Positions 1 through 11,503 of a DNA stretch of 64,000 nucleotides are shown here, one piece after another (within the stretch, counting starts at the first letter, position 1; each line of letters opens with the position of its first letter). Under the pieces are notes generated by a model, which was not told the DNA's origin, did not search any database, and saw only the letters and a list, made by a program, of their open reading frames with translations. Source of the DNA: Epiperipatus broadwayi (Eukaryota > Onychophora > Udeonychophora > Euonychophora > Peripatidae); NCBI GenBank assembly GCA_028023455.1, contig JAQFVV010006470.1:310001-374000 (forward strand), in the 5' to 3' direction. Position numbers and translations under genes: made by a program.

Positions 1-2560
1 CACTAAACTCAGGAATTTAATTAAATATTTTTCAATTTATAATCCAGATCTTAGATAACTTATGTCTGAAACATTCCATAAGCTATTATTATAATTAAGA
101 TTTTTTGTTGCAAAAAATTGTCAAATTTAGATTCTAAAATAACTTAAACTTATCTAAGAAGATTTTAATTAGTAAATTTTGAACTAGTTTTACTTTTTAC
201 AGATTACATGTGTGGTCATTAATGACACTTGTTTACAACCAGAAATCTTTTTAATTACTTGACCAGCTTTTATTTTTAATCTTACATATAATAAAAACTC
301 TTTTTATTTAAAAACAACCTTTTAATATTTTTTTTAAAATGCAAACCTTTTTACATATTTATTAAAAATAATTTACAAACATATTTTGATATAGCTTTTA
401 AATATGTTTTCGAGAAACTTTTCCCTGAAATATATTTAAAACAAGAAATCTTTTAACAATTTTTAAAGACATTTAATATTATTTTTAGATAATGGCTTTT
501 ACATATTTTAAATCATGTCTTTCGTCTATATAGCACAGATTATATATCCACATACGAAATTACAATATTAAACAACAAAATTAATACTTTACACTTAACT
601 TAAATAATATAACGAACATTTTTAGAAATATTAAATAAATTTAGTACACTATAATTTTACTAATCCTATCTAATTATAGTGTTGGTTCGCACGCAAATAT
701 ATAATACTGTTTATACAGAAATGAACGAATTTTAAATTTATTAACATTAAAATAGGTTCGAACTTAGCACAGATTAGTGTGTCATTAGGTTTGATGGTGA
801 AACGATAGGGGATTGGAAAGTTATCTTTTCAATATATATATATATATGCGGGTTTTCTTTTATGTGATAAATAATTTTATATTTCACTATATTTATTAGA
901 TATCAAGAAATTTAAATTATTAATAAGTTATTTTGATTTGAAATACTTTTTTTTTCAAAAATATAATGTTATATTAGCAGCTAAAGTGAATATGGCCTGA
1001 AACTATTTAGATTCTTAGCTTGTAATATTAGATTTATATTTACGAGTATAAAAAATATCATAACACATATTCAAGAATGTTAAACTTTTAAAAGACATTT
1101 TGTTAGATATAACAGAAATAAATATTCTTTTAGATTTTGAAAAATAATCAGAAATAAAGATTTTGTAAACTGAAAATAATCTTTCTAATGATAATGTATA
1201 TATATATGTTTTGATTGACATCTCATTTTTTTAATATAGAAACAAAATGTAAACATTAAAAATTTATTTCAGTAATAAACAAAAATATCTATCAAATGAA
1301 GACAAACTTATTATTTTCTGATAAGTAAAAATCATTTAATCATAGATTTTATGATGATGTGTGAGACAAAGAAAAACAACAGAAAATGGTGAAATCTAAA
1401 AGAGAGTTGCTGCAATAAACAACCACTTAAATTCCACTGAGTGCTAACTGGTTGTTTATCTGGATATTACAAGCTTTATAAACAATTAATAAAATCATTA
1501 TCTCATTGTTTAATCACTGATTACATTGTCAAAAGGAAACCATTAGATTAGAAGTGGTGCTAGTTGTACTTCCTCTTATGACGAATATGATTTCTTACCT
1601 GTTCACAACCAAATGAAAAATGTAAAATTAAATACTGTAGTTAATAAAAAAATAAAAAAAGTTTGTTTTGTATCAATTTTTTTCAAATATTTGAAATTTG
1701 TTTTATTAGTCATACTTTATTTCCTTATTTTTTATGCAAATTTGAAATAAATTTTTCCTTGTTGCTTTTATGCAATTTTTGAAAATTACAGAACCTATCC
1801 CCCATTTTTCAAAGTAAATCAAATCTATTTTTGTGCATTTCTAATGCAGGTTTTCTGCAGAACTAATCTACCATATAAAATGAGACCCAGGTGTAATAAT
1901 TTATAATTTTCTACATAAATATTTCATATGATAGTATTAAATAAAAACCGTTATGTCACCTTCATAAAATACTTTATATAATTGGATATGAAAATATAAT
2001 CAATATTAGAGACAACTTTATTTTAAAAAATATATAATACATTTATATTCATCAAATCAATTTTCATTCAAAATGAACCTTTTCAAGATGTTATAATAAT
2101 TCAAAAAGTCACATAATTTATATATTAACTTAGCATTGTAATAGTCAGATTTATCTTCTAGATGTACATTCTTGACAGTATGGTATTTATGCTGTCGTAT
2201 TTATGCTACATTGAATACATTGATGTGTAGATGGATTGACATTGGTTTAACTGTAAACTTTTGGCCTAAGATTAAATTAGGGATAGAATATTTTCTTTCC
2301 AAATGCAATCTATATAATTTATTTATACTCGACAGTATTAAAAATATTATTAAACAAATCTGTGCAGATTATTCAAACTAAAAATTTAAATTTAAAAAAT
2401 TAAATTAATAACCAATCTAAAATAATAAATTTTATTCCTCAATTTTATCTATATGTGCATTAATAAATGTTTGTGTGTTAATTACTGGCAGTGGCTTCTT
2501 TTATTTTTTTATTTTAGTATTGAAAATATTTTTAAAAAATAATTTATATTTTATAAATCT
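1..2560. other. AT-rich intergenic DNA, no gene seen
   Basis: Only short chance reading frames without recognisable motifs occur here, with stops in all frames, poly-A/T runs and a short TA run near 832-846. I see no repeat unit, RNA gene or coding remnant that I can support. Confidence 0.6.
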
Positions 2561-2564
2561 CTGT

Positions 2565-2700
2565 GTCTCACTGAGCTAGTGGCATTGGCTGATGGTCGGA
2601 ATAAAAAATATATATAATTTTTTTTTCTTAACTTACGTATATGCCTACTCTATAAATTTTCCAGGTTCAAATGCCTGGTGGCGCCCTGTATGGCAGATAT
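2565..2700 (+). repeat. tRNA-derived SINE-like fragment, interrupted by AT-rich DNA
   Basis: An A-box-like stretch containing GAGCTAGTGGCATTGG lies near 2574. A perfect T-arm-like hairpin with a B-box-like core, CCAGGTTCAAATGCCTGG, lies at 2661-2678. Between them is about 70 bases of AT-rich sequence, too much for a functional tRNA. A second locus near 17609 shares GCTAGTGGCRTT upstream of another B-box-like sequence, which supports a dispersed SINE family rather than a gene. The assignment is an inference from short motifs. Confidence 0.3.
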
Positions 2701-2734
2701 GATCAGACTGCTAACTTTACTTTATCATCCAACC

Positions 2735-2770
<36 letters not shown>

Positions 2771-2772
<2 letters not shown>

Positions 2773-4394
2773 AACCGTATTTGAATATGTAGTATTTGAA
2801 ACACTGGCCTCTTAGGCAGAGAAGAACATACTCGGAGAGTATGTATGCCCAAACGATAGCTATAAAGTATATAACTAATGTTATATTTCCAGGACATAAC
2901 TTCTTCTCGACTGTTGAGTTCAACACCAAGTTCAAAGCACTTTTTTTGTTTGTGTATAAACACGGGTGCCAGCTGCTTATTCTAAAAGAATAGACAACGC
3001 ACTTTGAATAGTGGCAACTAACCCAATGCCTAAATCCATGACTAGCTCAGTTGTTTGTAATCACTAATAGATTATACTTAATTAGTGGTTAAAAGACTTG
3101 ATAAAGAATTTGTTAAAAAGAATTTATAAAAAGAATTGTAAAAGAATTGATAAAAAGGAATTGATAAAAAGAATTGACCGACAAATAAAGTTTAATTTTA
3201 AAGATAATTTATTAATTAACATTTATTTACTAAATTTAAACATTTTATAATTCTAATAAAACACACGCATATTTTAAATTAACATTTCTAAATAGTCTAA
3301 ATATTCCTATAGATTCAATAACAGAACACTCTAATTTCATTAATAAATATTGGTAGAATGATCATGCACATATTAACTAATGCACACACAATATAATGAT
3401 AATAAAGGACTACATAGCATTTGAAATTTAATCACACACATATCAATAGTTCATTTATGTATGATATCGAGTTCATATAATTAGACTCTTGGAGGATTCG
3501 CACGAATTAATGAAATGCAATGGCTATTACAGTATAAACGAAAATAAGCAAATGTTTTACTTAGGATTTTGAACATAGATTTAACACTTTGTTTTCTTCC
3601 AGTATGAATGGTTCCAGTATGAATGCTTCCAGCTGGCTGGGACGTTTCCTTACTGAATTTTCTGATTTTCACGATTATTGCTATCGGAGACAATTAGATA
3701 CAGATAGAGATTTTCTAAGATGTTAAGCTGACATTATTTCACGGGCAGATCTGCTGTTTTCATAGGACATCTGGGCTGGAGGTGAACGTGCGTTCCAAAA
3801 TATTCTCAGCACTGCATTTTGCTTATTAACTGACTCAATTAATTTCCGAACTGCACTCTCTCAATAACTTTGTGAACTGATTGTCTCAACTCAATTAATT
3901 TGTGGAATGAATTGTCCGATAAAAAAAAGGTCTATTTATACCTGCGCCTTGTTGTCTTTCTCCTATCTCCGGCAAAGATCTGTTGTCAATTGATAATCAT
4001 TTGATAAACGTGTTTTGAAAGATTGCTTAATTAGTAATAGCCATGCAAAAACATATTGTTTTATATTAATTAATATCTAATAGCCATTGCCGTGTTTTTT
4101 AATGATAATCTTCTTTAACTTTATAATAACATTTATTCTATTGTTGACAATCGCACATATATACGGTCATATATTAGTTTTAACATTATTTTTTCTTTAA
4201 TTAAACTTGAATGAAAAGAGATTTGTATATTTATATTTTTACGAATACTAATAAAAACTATTTAATTCCTATCTTTTTCTAAAACAAACTGAATAAACTC
4301 TTCAACATTTAATTTTATGTTTTTCTTTTACGAAAGATTACTTTAATAATAATTTTAGATAAAAATTATATGTGCCTATATCAATATAGGTACA
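2771..4394. repeat. R1 repeat copy 1, probable solo LTR
   Basis: This copy begins TGAACC directly after a (TA)n tract and ends GGTACA before another TA run. Better-preserved copies begin TGTACC, giving TGTACC...GGTACA ends as expected for an LTR with TG...CA termini. It shares long stretches with copies at 24196 and 48900: the block with CACTGGCCTCTTAGGCAGAG near 2800, GACAAATAAAGTTTAATTTT near 3180, and the CACGGGCAGATCTGCTG block near 3740. A TATAAATAG box on the minus strand (3932-3940) suggests minus-strand transcription, but polarity is not settled. No coding sequence is attached. Confidence 0.6.
3932..3940 (-). promoter_or_regulatory. TATA-like box in R1 copy 1
   Basis: The minus strand reads TATAAATAG within AGGTATAAATAGACC. 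The same motif lies at comparable places in the other long R1 copies (25208-25216 and 49853-49861), roughly 460-520 bases from the right end in the two copies with a visible right end. Conservation across diverged copies is the main argument. Confidence 0.4.
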
Positions 4395-4534
4395 ATATAT
4401 ATACCCCAAATCCAAAATTCAAACAGACTAGCCAAACAAAAATAATTAAAACAAAAGCAAACTTTTGAAGTGTCAAAAACTACAAAAAATTCACCATATG
4501 TATAATACTAGACATAACCCACAAATCCATTTAA

Positions 4535-5455
4535 TTACCACCCACCTTTAATATTAAAAGAACTCTTAAATAAGTTAATTGCTTTAGAATAATAAATTTT
4601 CAATAATAAAGATTCTTTAATTCTTCTTTTGATTTCATTTCTCTTAAAGAAGACAACCATAGCTTTATAAAAATTAATAGTGTGGCCTGTATTTTTTTCA
4701 TGAACATACAAAGCAGAAGTAAGATATTTATTTCTAACCCTATTTTTATGAACCTTTATTCTATCATTTATACTCGATCTACTCTGTTCTATTTAAATCT
4801 TCACACAAAAACACAAGATAGAAGACACTAGACAAGGAATAGTCTTCCTATTAAAAATTTCCTTTGTATTATTTAAAAAAATATTCAAAGTAATACCTCT
4901 TTTTCAAGCAATTTTCTTTTTCTAAACAAATTGCTATTCCTACCTACAATTTTATAAGCAGGCAATTTAAATTACAAAGAAATTAAATCATATTTTTCTT
5001 AATCCTTTACATCCTTACAAATATTACTATTAAATAAAATACTTTTAACAAATTTATCAGAGTAGCCAACACTCAAATACTCTTTATAGAAATTACTTTT
5101 CTGAAACAACGCTACCCCACAAAATTATTATTTTTTTATTCCTTTAATAACAATTTCTTAAAGCAGATACTTTATGAGATACAGACTGATAGCTATTAGG
5201 TTTAATTCTTTACTTTTAACAATGTGTTTTACATTTCTAATCACCAAAAGATCTAAAAATTGTTTCTTAACAAAATCTAACCCCCCCCTCCTTCGTAACA
5301 AATATCTTATAGAAGGATCAAAACAATTAAATTCATTTACAAATTCCTTCAAGTTATCATTCTCAACTACAAACAAACAATCATCCACATTAATACTTAT
5401 TTTTAATAATAATTTGCTCCAAATGATTAATAACAACTGAACACACTAAAGGAGA
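4535..5455 (-). pseudogene. Penelope-like element remnant A (RT plus GIY-YIG endonuclease)
   Basis: Read on the minus strand, the 5' part carries reverse transcriptase sequence. First comes a frame with ISPLVCSVVINHLEQ (the SPL region of PLE RTs). After a frameshift comes NVDD at 5380-5391, equivalent to the catalytic YVDD, then ENDNLKEFVNEFN and FLDLLVIRN. After several stops, a C-terminal endonuclease segment follows near 4710-4538: YVHEKNTGHTINFY, then NEIKRRIKESLLLKIYYS, ending at a TAA (4535-4537). In PLEs the RT precedes a GIY-YIG nuclease of this type. The copy is dead from frameshifts, stops and loss of the Y of YVDD. It lies next to R1 copy 1. A related endonuclease copy is at 9580-9870. 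Confidence 0.75.
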
Positions 5456-7060
5456 AATAATATAACATATCTTGAAACGGTTACACCTGTTTCACCTATT
5501 ATCTTTGATAATAGTATATATTTGTTGTACTCAGATGGCGTGTATTTCTTAAATTTTAAAAACTTTGCTTATAATATTGCGAGTATGTGCGTATATAATC
5601 GTCCTATTAATATAAAATTACAGTCTCAAATATTTATATACGAGCATAGTCTGTTAGATTTGTTAAAACTGAAATAAACATAACAACTGTATAATTAAAA
5701 TTTATCTATATAGCAGCATAATAAGTTAAATTTATAATATTACTTAGTTTTCATTAAATTTATAATATTACTTAGTTTTCAATATTCTTTCTCAATAATT
5801 ATTTAAGTCAGTATTCATTTTGACTAATTCCAAGTTTTCAATTCTTTTGTTTGCTTAAAATTACAAGCAGAAAGTTTTATCAGTTTTAACACTTCGTTCT
5901 AAAAATAAATCTTTGGCCAAAATTTGACCTATTTAAAAATTATAACCAAGACCAATTATAATATTCAGTCAGGCATAAATCTATACAAAAATCTTTACAA
6001 ATTGCTTGTGACCATTCTCTCGAAAATATATCTTTTAACCATGACGTCAATTAAAACAATAGTCTTACCAAATCCAGATTTAGATAATACTTAATATTTT
6101 ACTAACTGGATATTTGGTTAAAGGCTAGTTTGAACTAGTCATCTTGTGATGTGGCATGACTCAAAGTAGGAGGTTACTTCTGTCACAAATATAGCATAAA
6201 AATAGGCCCAAATAACCACCAAAACCTCTTCCATCATCTATCATCATCCGTGTTAAATTTTTGCTGTTGCTGTGAAAATTATATTTGCTGCCGAAATTAT
6301 TTCCGAAGACCACAGAGCTGAAGTTCAGTAAGAAAGCTATTTCTGCCGTTTTAAAAAGCTAAACCTTAGAAAACTACCATCCAAGCTGCTACCAAGATGA
6401 CCGTTGGCTAGAAGACAAAGAGACAGCCGTTTGCTCTTCCACGAGCGGCTACCGATGTGAGAAAACCTCCACCATGCCCATCACAGTAAGAAAGAAGCTG
6501 TACCTGAGAGACCAGAGAGTTCCTGACCAGAGAAATGGGGAAAGCTGCCACAGAAATAAATTTGCGGAAGTTACATCCAGACTAAAACCTAAGAGAAGCC
6601 CAGCCTGACTGAATATAGTGAGAAGCATGTGGAAACAATGCCTTAAAAGAGACTTTGCCGGTAAATTCTTTCTGAAATATTAAATCTCATAACTAAAACG
6701 TATTCTAAATGAAAGCTAGCTAACTAAATCACATAATTAATTATATTTTCTAAATGTTCAATTAAAATGTTTATCTTAAATCTGTTTAAATCTTAGAACA
6801 CTCTTCAAATTCTTGCTTGATCATTAATAATTTTAAAATAGTCCTTGATCATTAATAATTTTAAGTAGTCGTTGATCATTAATAATTTTAAATAATCCTA
6901 AACATCTAGTTTCTATAAAACCATACAAGAAATTCATTTCTAAATTATAAATCTTATTGATTGTTTATGCAATTTATTTTTATGTCATCTATCTTTAGTT
7001 TTAAGTTCATGTTTATTGATTTATGCTGTGTTTTTATCAGAACGGAGTCTGGTGTGTTAA
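5456..7060. other. Non-coding region with short tandem repeats and a GC-richer block
   Basis: No coding frame is recognised. Present are a 31-base direct duplication (about 5720-5781), a triplicated 27-28-base unit containing TTGATCATTAATAATTTTAA (6817-6900) and a less AT-rich block at about 6190-6660. That block could be LTR or untranslated retroelement sequence, but I found no partner copy in this window. Confidence 0.4.
6817..6900. repeat. Three tandem copies of a 27-28-base repeat
   Basis: TTGATCATTAATAATTTTAA starts at 6817, 6845 and 6872 with short variable linkers. Each unit contains the palindrome TGATCA. Confidence 0.85.
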
Positions 7061-7068
7061 TAAATTAT

Positions 7069-7154
7069 CGGGGGGAGGGGAGTGAGTAATCACTTTTAGT
7101 ATACCAGAGTATTGCTATATAAAGAATATAGTCAAGACTCCTTTCTGAAATAAA
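7069..7154 (+). promoter_or_regulatory. Polypurine tract, TATA-like box and AATAAA cluster (possible LTR start)
   Basis: A G-rich purine run, GGGGGAGGGGAGTGAG, lies at 7071-7086. TATATAAAG follows at 7116-7124 and AATAAA at 7149-7154. This order resembles the junction of a retrotransposon interior with a 3' LTR. No matching 5' LTR or coding region was found, so this is only a suggestion. Confidence 0.2.
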
Positions 7155-7204
7155 ACTAATATTTTGTGCTAGAGTGAATCGGTATTTATAATGCCAGAAC
7201 CAGT

Positions 7205-7560
7205 TATTTAAAATCTTTTTGCTAAAGTTATTTAAAAATGTATATTTAGCGTATATTATTTAAAACGCATCTTTTTCTCAAGTTATCTAGAATGAAAATG
7301 TTTGCTAAAGTTAGTTAAAATGTATATTTGCGTATATTATTTAAAACGCATCTTTTTCACAAGTTATTGAAAATGGAAATCTTTTACTAAAGTTATTTAA
7401 ATGTATAATTTGCGTATATTATTTAAGACGCATCTTTTCTCAAGTTAGCTAAAATGAAAATGTTTACTAAAGTTAGTTAAAACGTATATATTACGTATAT
7501 TATTTAAAACTCAGATTGTGCCCAGATTAATTAAGAATTATATTTGCGTAAATGATTTAA
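7205..7560. repeat. Minisatellite, about 82-base period, four units
   Basis: The phrase AAAGTTAKTTAAA starts at 7224, 7307, 7389 and 7469, giving periods of 83, 82 and 80 bases. Each unit also contains GCGTATATTATTTAAAACGC (once as ...AAGACGC) and a CTCAAGTTA-type block. A shorter sub-motif of about 30 bases (AGTTATTTAAAA, then GTATATTTNCG) continues in degraded form to about 7760, suggesting the long unit arose from a shorter one. Confidence 0.85.
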
Positions 7561-8064
7561 AATATGTATTTTGCCAGTTATCTGAAAAAGTATATTTTAC
7601 GCAAGCTATTTAAAATGTAGGTTTGCATTCACTATTCAAAATATTTTGCATTATTAGTAAGGTCTATTTTGTCGAATTATTTAAGATGAGTAATTTATTT
7701 AAAAATCAATAATTTGCGTGAGCTAGTTTAGAACTCATATTTTATTATTTAAAAATCAGTGATATTAGATGCGGTTATACTACATATAACTAATGTTCTC
7801 AGTTCTAGAAAATCTTAAGTTCATTTAATTAGAGAATAAATAGCTATGCAGAGAAACCTTAAATCAGATTCTCATTATCTCCTTTATCATATAATTTAAT
7901 AAGCTCATTTATGAACTGACCAGTGGTAGTAGCACTGAAGAAGCTAAGATTTTGGCGTAATTAATTTATAAAATATTAATTTAGCGTTGCGAATGTATTG
8001 CTAATTTGCATAAATATGCACATCTACTTGCTATGTATATAATGGCCCATCTCAAGATTGTTCA

Positions 8065-8162
8065 ACGTCCAGTCACGCCTCGAAAGTTTAGGCCACTGCG
8101 ACATTTCTTCGTATTTCATCAAGTCACGCCTCGAAAGTTTAGGCAAATGTGACAGTTACTCG
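8065..8162. repeat. Tandem duplication with a GC-richer core
   Basis: AGTCACGCCTCGAAAGTTTA occurs twice, about 54 bases apart, each followed by GGC and then a GTGACA- or GCGACA-type sequence. The core is less AT-rich than its surroundings. Function unknown. Confidence 0.7.
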
Positions 8163-8677
8163 TACTTAACGGAACCAAAGCGTTTCCAAAAGGCTCATAA
8201 GCCATTCTTCTGTTCACTTAATTAAAAGGCCTCTTCCATTATAGCAAGCAGATCGGTTAGGGAACCGTTTACTAGGTAATAAACCCCATTAAGAATGCAT
8301 TCGAGTCGCACTTATCTGATACTCTAGTTTCTAACGCACTAGAATCTAACGTTCCACTGCCATCACGTCTCAGTTCAACTTCCCTAGAAAGTAACTTCGG
8401 CTTTGATCCAAACTAGAGTCTGATTTAAGGTGTTTATCCGTATAACAATTATATATCACGCAAATGTCTCTATAATATGATTTTGAATATATTTATAATA
8501 TAATCTTAAACTTAGTAATTATAATATAAACTCAAACTTAGTAACAATGATATAAACTTAATATAATCTCTATCATTCATCAATAAATCTATCACTCTAG
8601 CTAACTATAACCGATTTCAAATATAAAACATAGCATGAATTAGAACATGAAAGATGACATAAGCTTATTAAAAAAGT

Positions 8678-8923
8678 CATGCTTTGTAATATTATTTTAT
8701 AACCCTGAGCATTCACACATTGCTTTGAGATATTATTGTATAACCATGATAACCCACTCATTGCTTTGTAATATTATTTGATAATCCTGAGAATCCACTC
8801 ATTGCTTTGTATTATTATTTGATAACCCTGAGAATCCACTCATTGCTTTGTATTATTATTTGATAACCTAGAGAATCCACTCATGACTTTGTAATATTGT
8901 TTTATAATCCTAGTGTTCCCTCA
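8678..8923. repeat. Minisatellite, 41-base period, six units
   Basis: Units begin CATTGCTTTGTAATATTATT and run through GATAACCCTGAGAATCCACT. Units 3 to 5 are nearly identical and the outer ones are more diverged, the usual pattern when a tandem array is homogenised in its middle. Confidence 0.9.
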
Positions 8924-9205
8924 CCAGCATGTGAGCTAGCTATACACAACTTGCTATGCGTCAATATTTATTAAATGTTATATTAAATTTATGAAATATA
9001 AATTTGTCTCAGTCTCATTACTTGCTCATTATCTTATGAATCACTAGTTAAGTTTTATAATAGAATATGTAATAAGGGAGGAATTTCTCATGTTTTACTG
9101 CTTTGCTATTGCTGGAACGTGATCAAAGAGATATCGAGTGTAACCTCAGGCATGTCATTTGCGATGGGTTGACTTGAAAGCACGAGTGAGAGAGTTAAGA
9201 TATGA

Positions 9206-9523
9206 TCAGACGTAGGGTATTACTATCCTGACTTGGTCAGCTTTTGGTTCTCTGTCTTGGACTCTCAGTCTGTTGAGCAAATGTACAAACCTGACCGTTA
9301 CAATCTGTCCTTTCTTAATTTTATAGAAATTACTTTTATAAGTAAAATACATATAATCCTCCAATAATAAAAGTAAATCCTTAATTATTTTAATTTTTTT
9401 TTTTTTTGATAAAGAACCTTGTTTAACCAATACAGACATGACAACATCAATACTGATTAACCTATTAACAGACTGATATATATTCTCAATATCTAAGCTG
9501 TCAAATGTCCAATTACTTTCCAT
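9206..9523 (-). pseudogene. Penelope-like RT fragment (element B, RT half)
   Basis: A 105-residue open frame reads FDSLDIENIYQSVNRLISID near its start, matching the first catalytic motif of PLE reverse transcriptases (FDI.NLY.SVP). It continues with IIKDLLLLLEDYMYFTYKSN and FYKIKKGQIVT, matching the N.YF.F....Y.Q..G..MG region. The frame then runs into unrelated sequence. The G-rich loop and YVDD motif are missing. The start is arbitrary. This piece lies back to back with an endonuclease piece on the other strand from about 9580. Confidence 0.6.
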
Positions 9524-9579
9524 TTTAAAGTTATTAATCTTATCAAATACCTCAAAAAATTATTCCTGGTGTAGTATAT

Positions 9580-9870
9580 TTTATCCTTGTTTTTGTAAGA
9601 AGATTTACATACTTCAGAGAAGTTTGAGTTTAAATGAAAGAATAAAGGTTCATAAAAATAGGGTTAAAATTAAAATCTTAGTTTTGCTTTGTATATCCAT
9701 GAAAAAAATATAGGCCACACTATTAATTTTTGAGAGTGCTAAGGTTGTCTTCGTTGAGAGATATGAAATCTAAAGAAGAGTTAAACAATCTTTATTATTG
9801 AAAAATTATTATTCAGAAGCAATTAACTTATTAATAAGTTATTTTAATATTAAGGATGGATGGGAAGTAA
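9580..9870 (+). pseudogene. Penelope-like GIY-YIG endonuclease fragment (element B, EN half)
   Basis: This is a plus-strand copy of the endonuclease region of element A (4535-4720 minus). The shared stretch runs through AGGCCACACTATTAATTTTT and ends near GGATGGATGGGAAG. Readable protein pieces are RRVKQSLLLKNYYSEAINLL and YFNIKDGW, against RRIKESLLLKIYYSKAINLF and FNIKGGW in element A. Stops and small indels break it. Its orientation is opposite to the RT piece at 9206-9523, so the element was rearranged or two copies are joined here. Confidence 0.65.
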
Positions 9871-10051
9871 ATGATTTGTGGGTAATGTCTACTATTACAT
9901 ATATGGTGTACTTTTTCTAGCTCGTTACACTTGAGAAGTCTGCTTGTAACAGTGAAACCTTTGATTGTGTTTTAATTATTTTTTCTTAGTCTGTTTAAAT
10001 TTTTTGATTTGTGGTAATTTTAGTTATTTATTGACTAGTTAACTTTATGTT

Positions 10052-10304
10052 TACAGGAAACTGCTAATTTATTTTGCCTCTTAGGATCATAATAATTACA
10101 TTTAAAAAACTCTTGATTAGTAGTACTTTTTAAATATTTCTTCTTTAAATGTGAATGATTTTTCTCCCTATGCCCATTTCTTACTTGTGTTTTATAAACT
10201 GGTGTAAAACAGACATTTGAAAAATGTTTAACACCAACTACATTTATTGTTAAATATTAGAATTATAAACTTGATGAAATATTTTTTAAAAAAATGCTGA
10301 ATTT

Positions 10305-10358
<54 letters not shown>

Positions 10359-10612
10359 AAATTCAGCATTTTTTTTAAAAATATTTCATCAAGTTTATAA
10401 TTCTAATATTTAACAATAAATGTAGTTGGTGTTAAACATTTTTCAAATGTCTGTTTTACACCAGTTTATAAAACACAAGTAAGAAATGGGCATAGGGAGA
10501 AAAATCATTCACATTTAAAGAAGAAATATTTAAAAAGTACTACTAATCAAGAGTTTTTTAAATGTAATTATTATGATCCTAAGAGGCAAAATAAATTAGC
10601 AGTTTCCTGTAA
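10052..10612. repeat. Long inverted repeat 1 (centre about 10331)
   Basis: The left arm starts TTACAGGAAACTGCTAATTT and the right arm ends with its reverse complement. The arms are nearly perfect over about 275 bases and meet at a (CA)n(TA)n(GT)n core that is itself palindromic. The right arm is reused as part of the next inverted repeat. Confidence 0.93.
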
Positions 10613-11112
10613 TTTTTTTAATAAATTTTATAGCAGTTAATTTTATGTACTTAACAGGATATTTAATAAACTATATATATATAAATAAAATAAAGAAAAT
10701 GTCCATTAATTCAAAACAAAATTGTAATTATAAATAAATAACAAATTTGTTAATGGCAAGTTACACAATTTGTGTCTTGTTTATGGCAAGTTACACAATT
10801 TGTGTCTTGTTTATATATATATATATATAAACAAGACACAAATTGTGTAACTTGCCATTAACAAATTTGTTATTTATTTATAATTACAATTTTGTTTTTA
10901 ATTAATGGACATTTTCTTTATTTTATTTATATATATATATAGTTTATTAAATATCCTGTTAAGTACATAAAATTAACTGCTATAAAATTTATTAAAAAAA
11001 TTACAGGAAACTGCTAATTTATTTTGCCTCTTAGGATCATAATAATTACATTTAAAAAACTCTTGATTAGTAGTACTTTTTAAATATTTCTTCTTTAAAT
11101 GTGAATGATTTT
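10501..11112. repeat. Long inverted repeat 2 (centre about 10820), overlapping repeat 1
   Basis: The arms read outward from TGTGTCTTGTTTATATATAT to AAAATCATTCACATTTAAAG, with the reverse complement ending at 11112. The left arm has an extra 28-29-base direct copy (TAATGGCAAGTTACACAATT repeated), which explains the arm-length difference. Combined with repeat 1 the order is A, A', B, B', A. The inner B segment resembles the tail at 47660-47712 of a PLE fragment (ATTAATGGACATTTT). Confidence 0.9.
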
Positions 11113-11194
11113 ATATATATATATTAACATGGATAAACTCACAAATATGTCTTTTATATATATCCAACCCATCATATTGACTATTACACATAGC

Positions 11195-11490
11195 CCCTCA
11201 CTCGGCAGAAGTACTTTCTGTTAATTCCTCTACTTGCCTCAACTGCCATTTGAAAACACAAAATGAAAGCAAATATCATCAATTCATATCCCAAGAATCC
11301 TGAATTTTAATGCTAGTAGCTTGTCTACTAATTACATTCATTATATTTTTAATTATTAAAATTGCCTTCTTAATTTCTGTTTTATTTTAATTTCTCTCAT
11401 TCATGAAGCATTTTAGCACATTGAATATCAAATTTAAATTTATATTTACTGGCCATTTCATGATCCAAAAAAACTGAATTAGTCATTAAA
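11195..11490 (-). pseudogene. Penelope-like endonuclease C-terminal remnant F
   Basis: On the minus strand this reads FLDHEMASKYKFKFDIQCAK, MLHE, then after a frameshift EIKKAILIIKNIMNVISRQA and SIKIQDSWDMN, ending at a stop. It matches the remnant at 47341-47530 (FDFENVKILHEERNHSEIK, EAIFIIKNKMHLIN, QAANIKI). Both are followed by a shared tail with GGCAGTTGAGGCARGTWTAR and AGTACTTCTGC. The segment abuts an oppositely oriented endonuclease fragment at 11504. Confidence 0.6.
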
Positions 11491-11503
11491 TCATTATTAT
11501 TTT

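Noticed and set aside
2661-2678. Functional tRNA gene suggested by a perfect T-arm-like hairpin
   Set aside because: The rest of a cloverleaf is missing and about 70 AT-rich bases separate it from the A-box-like part.
7205-8923. CRISPR-like array from the regular repeats
   Set aside because: The units are continuous tandem repeats without unique spacers, in an animal genome.
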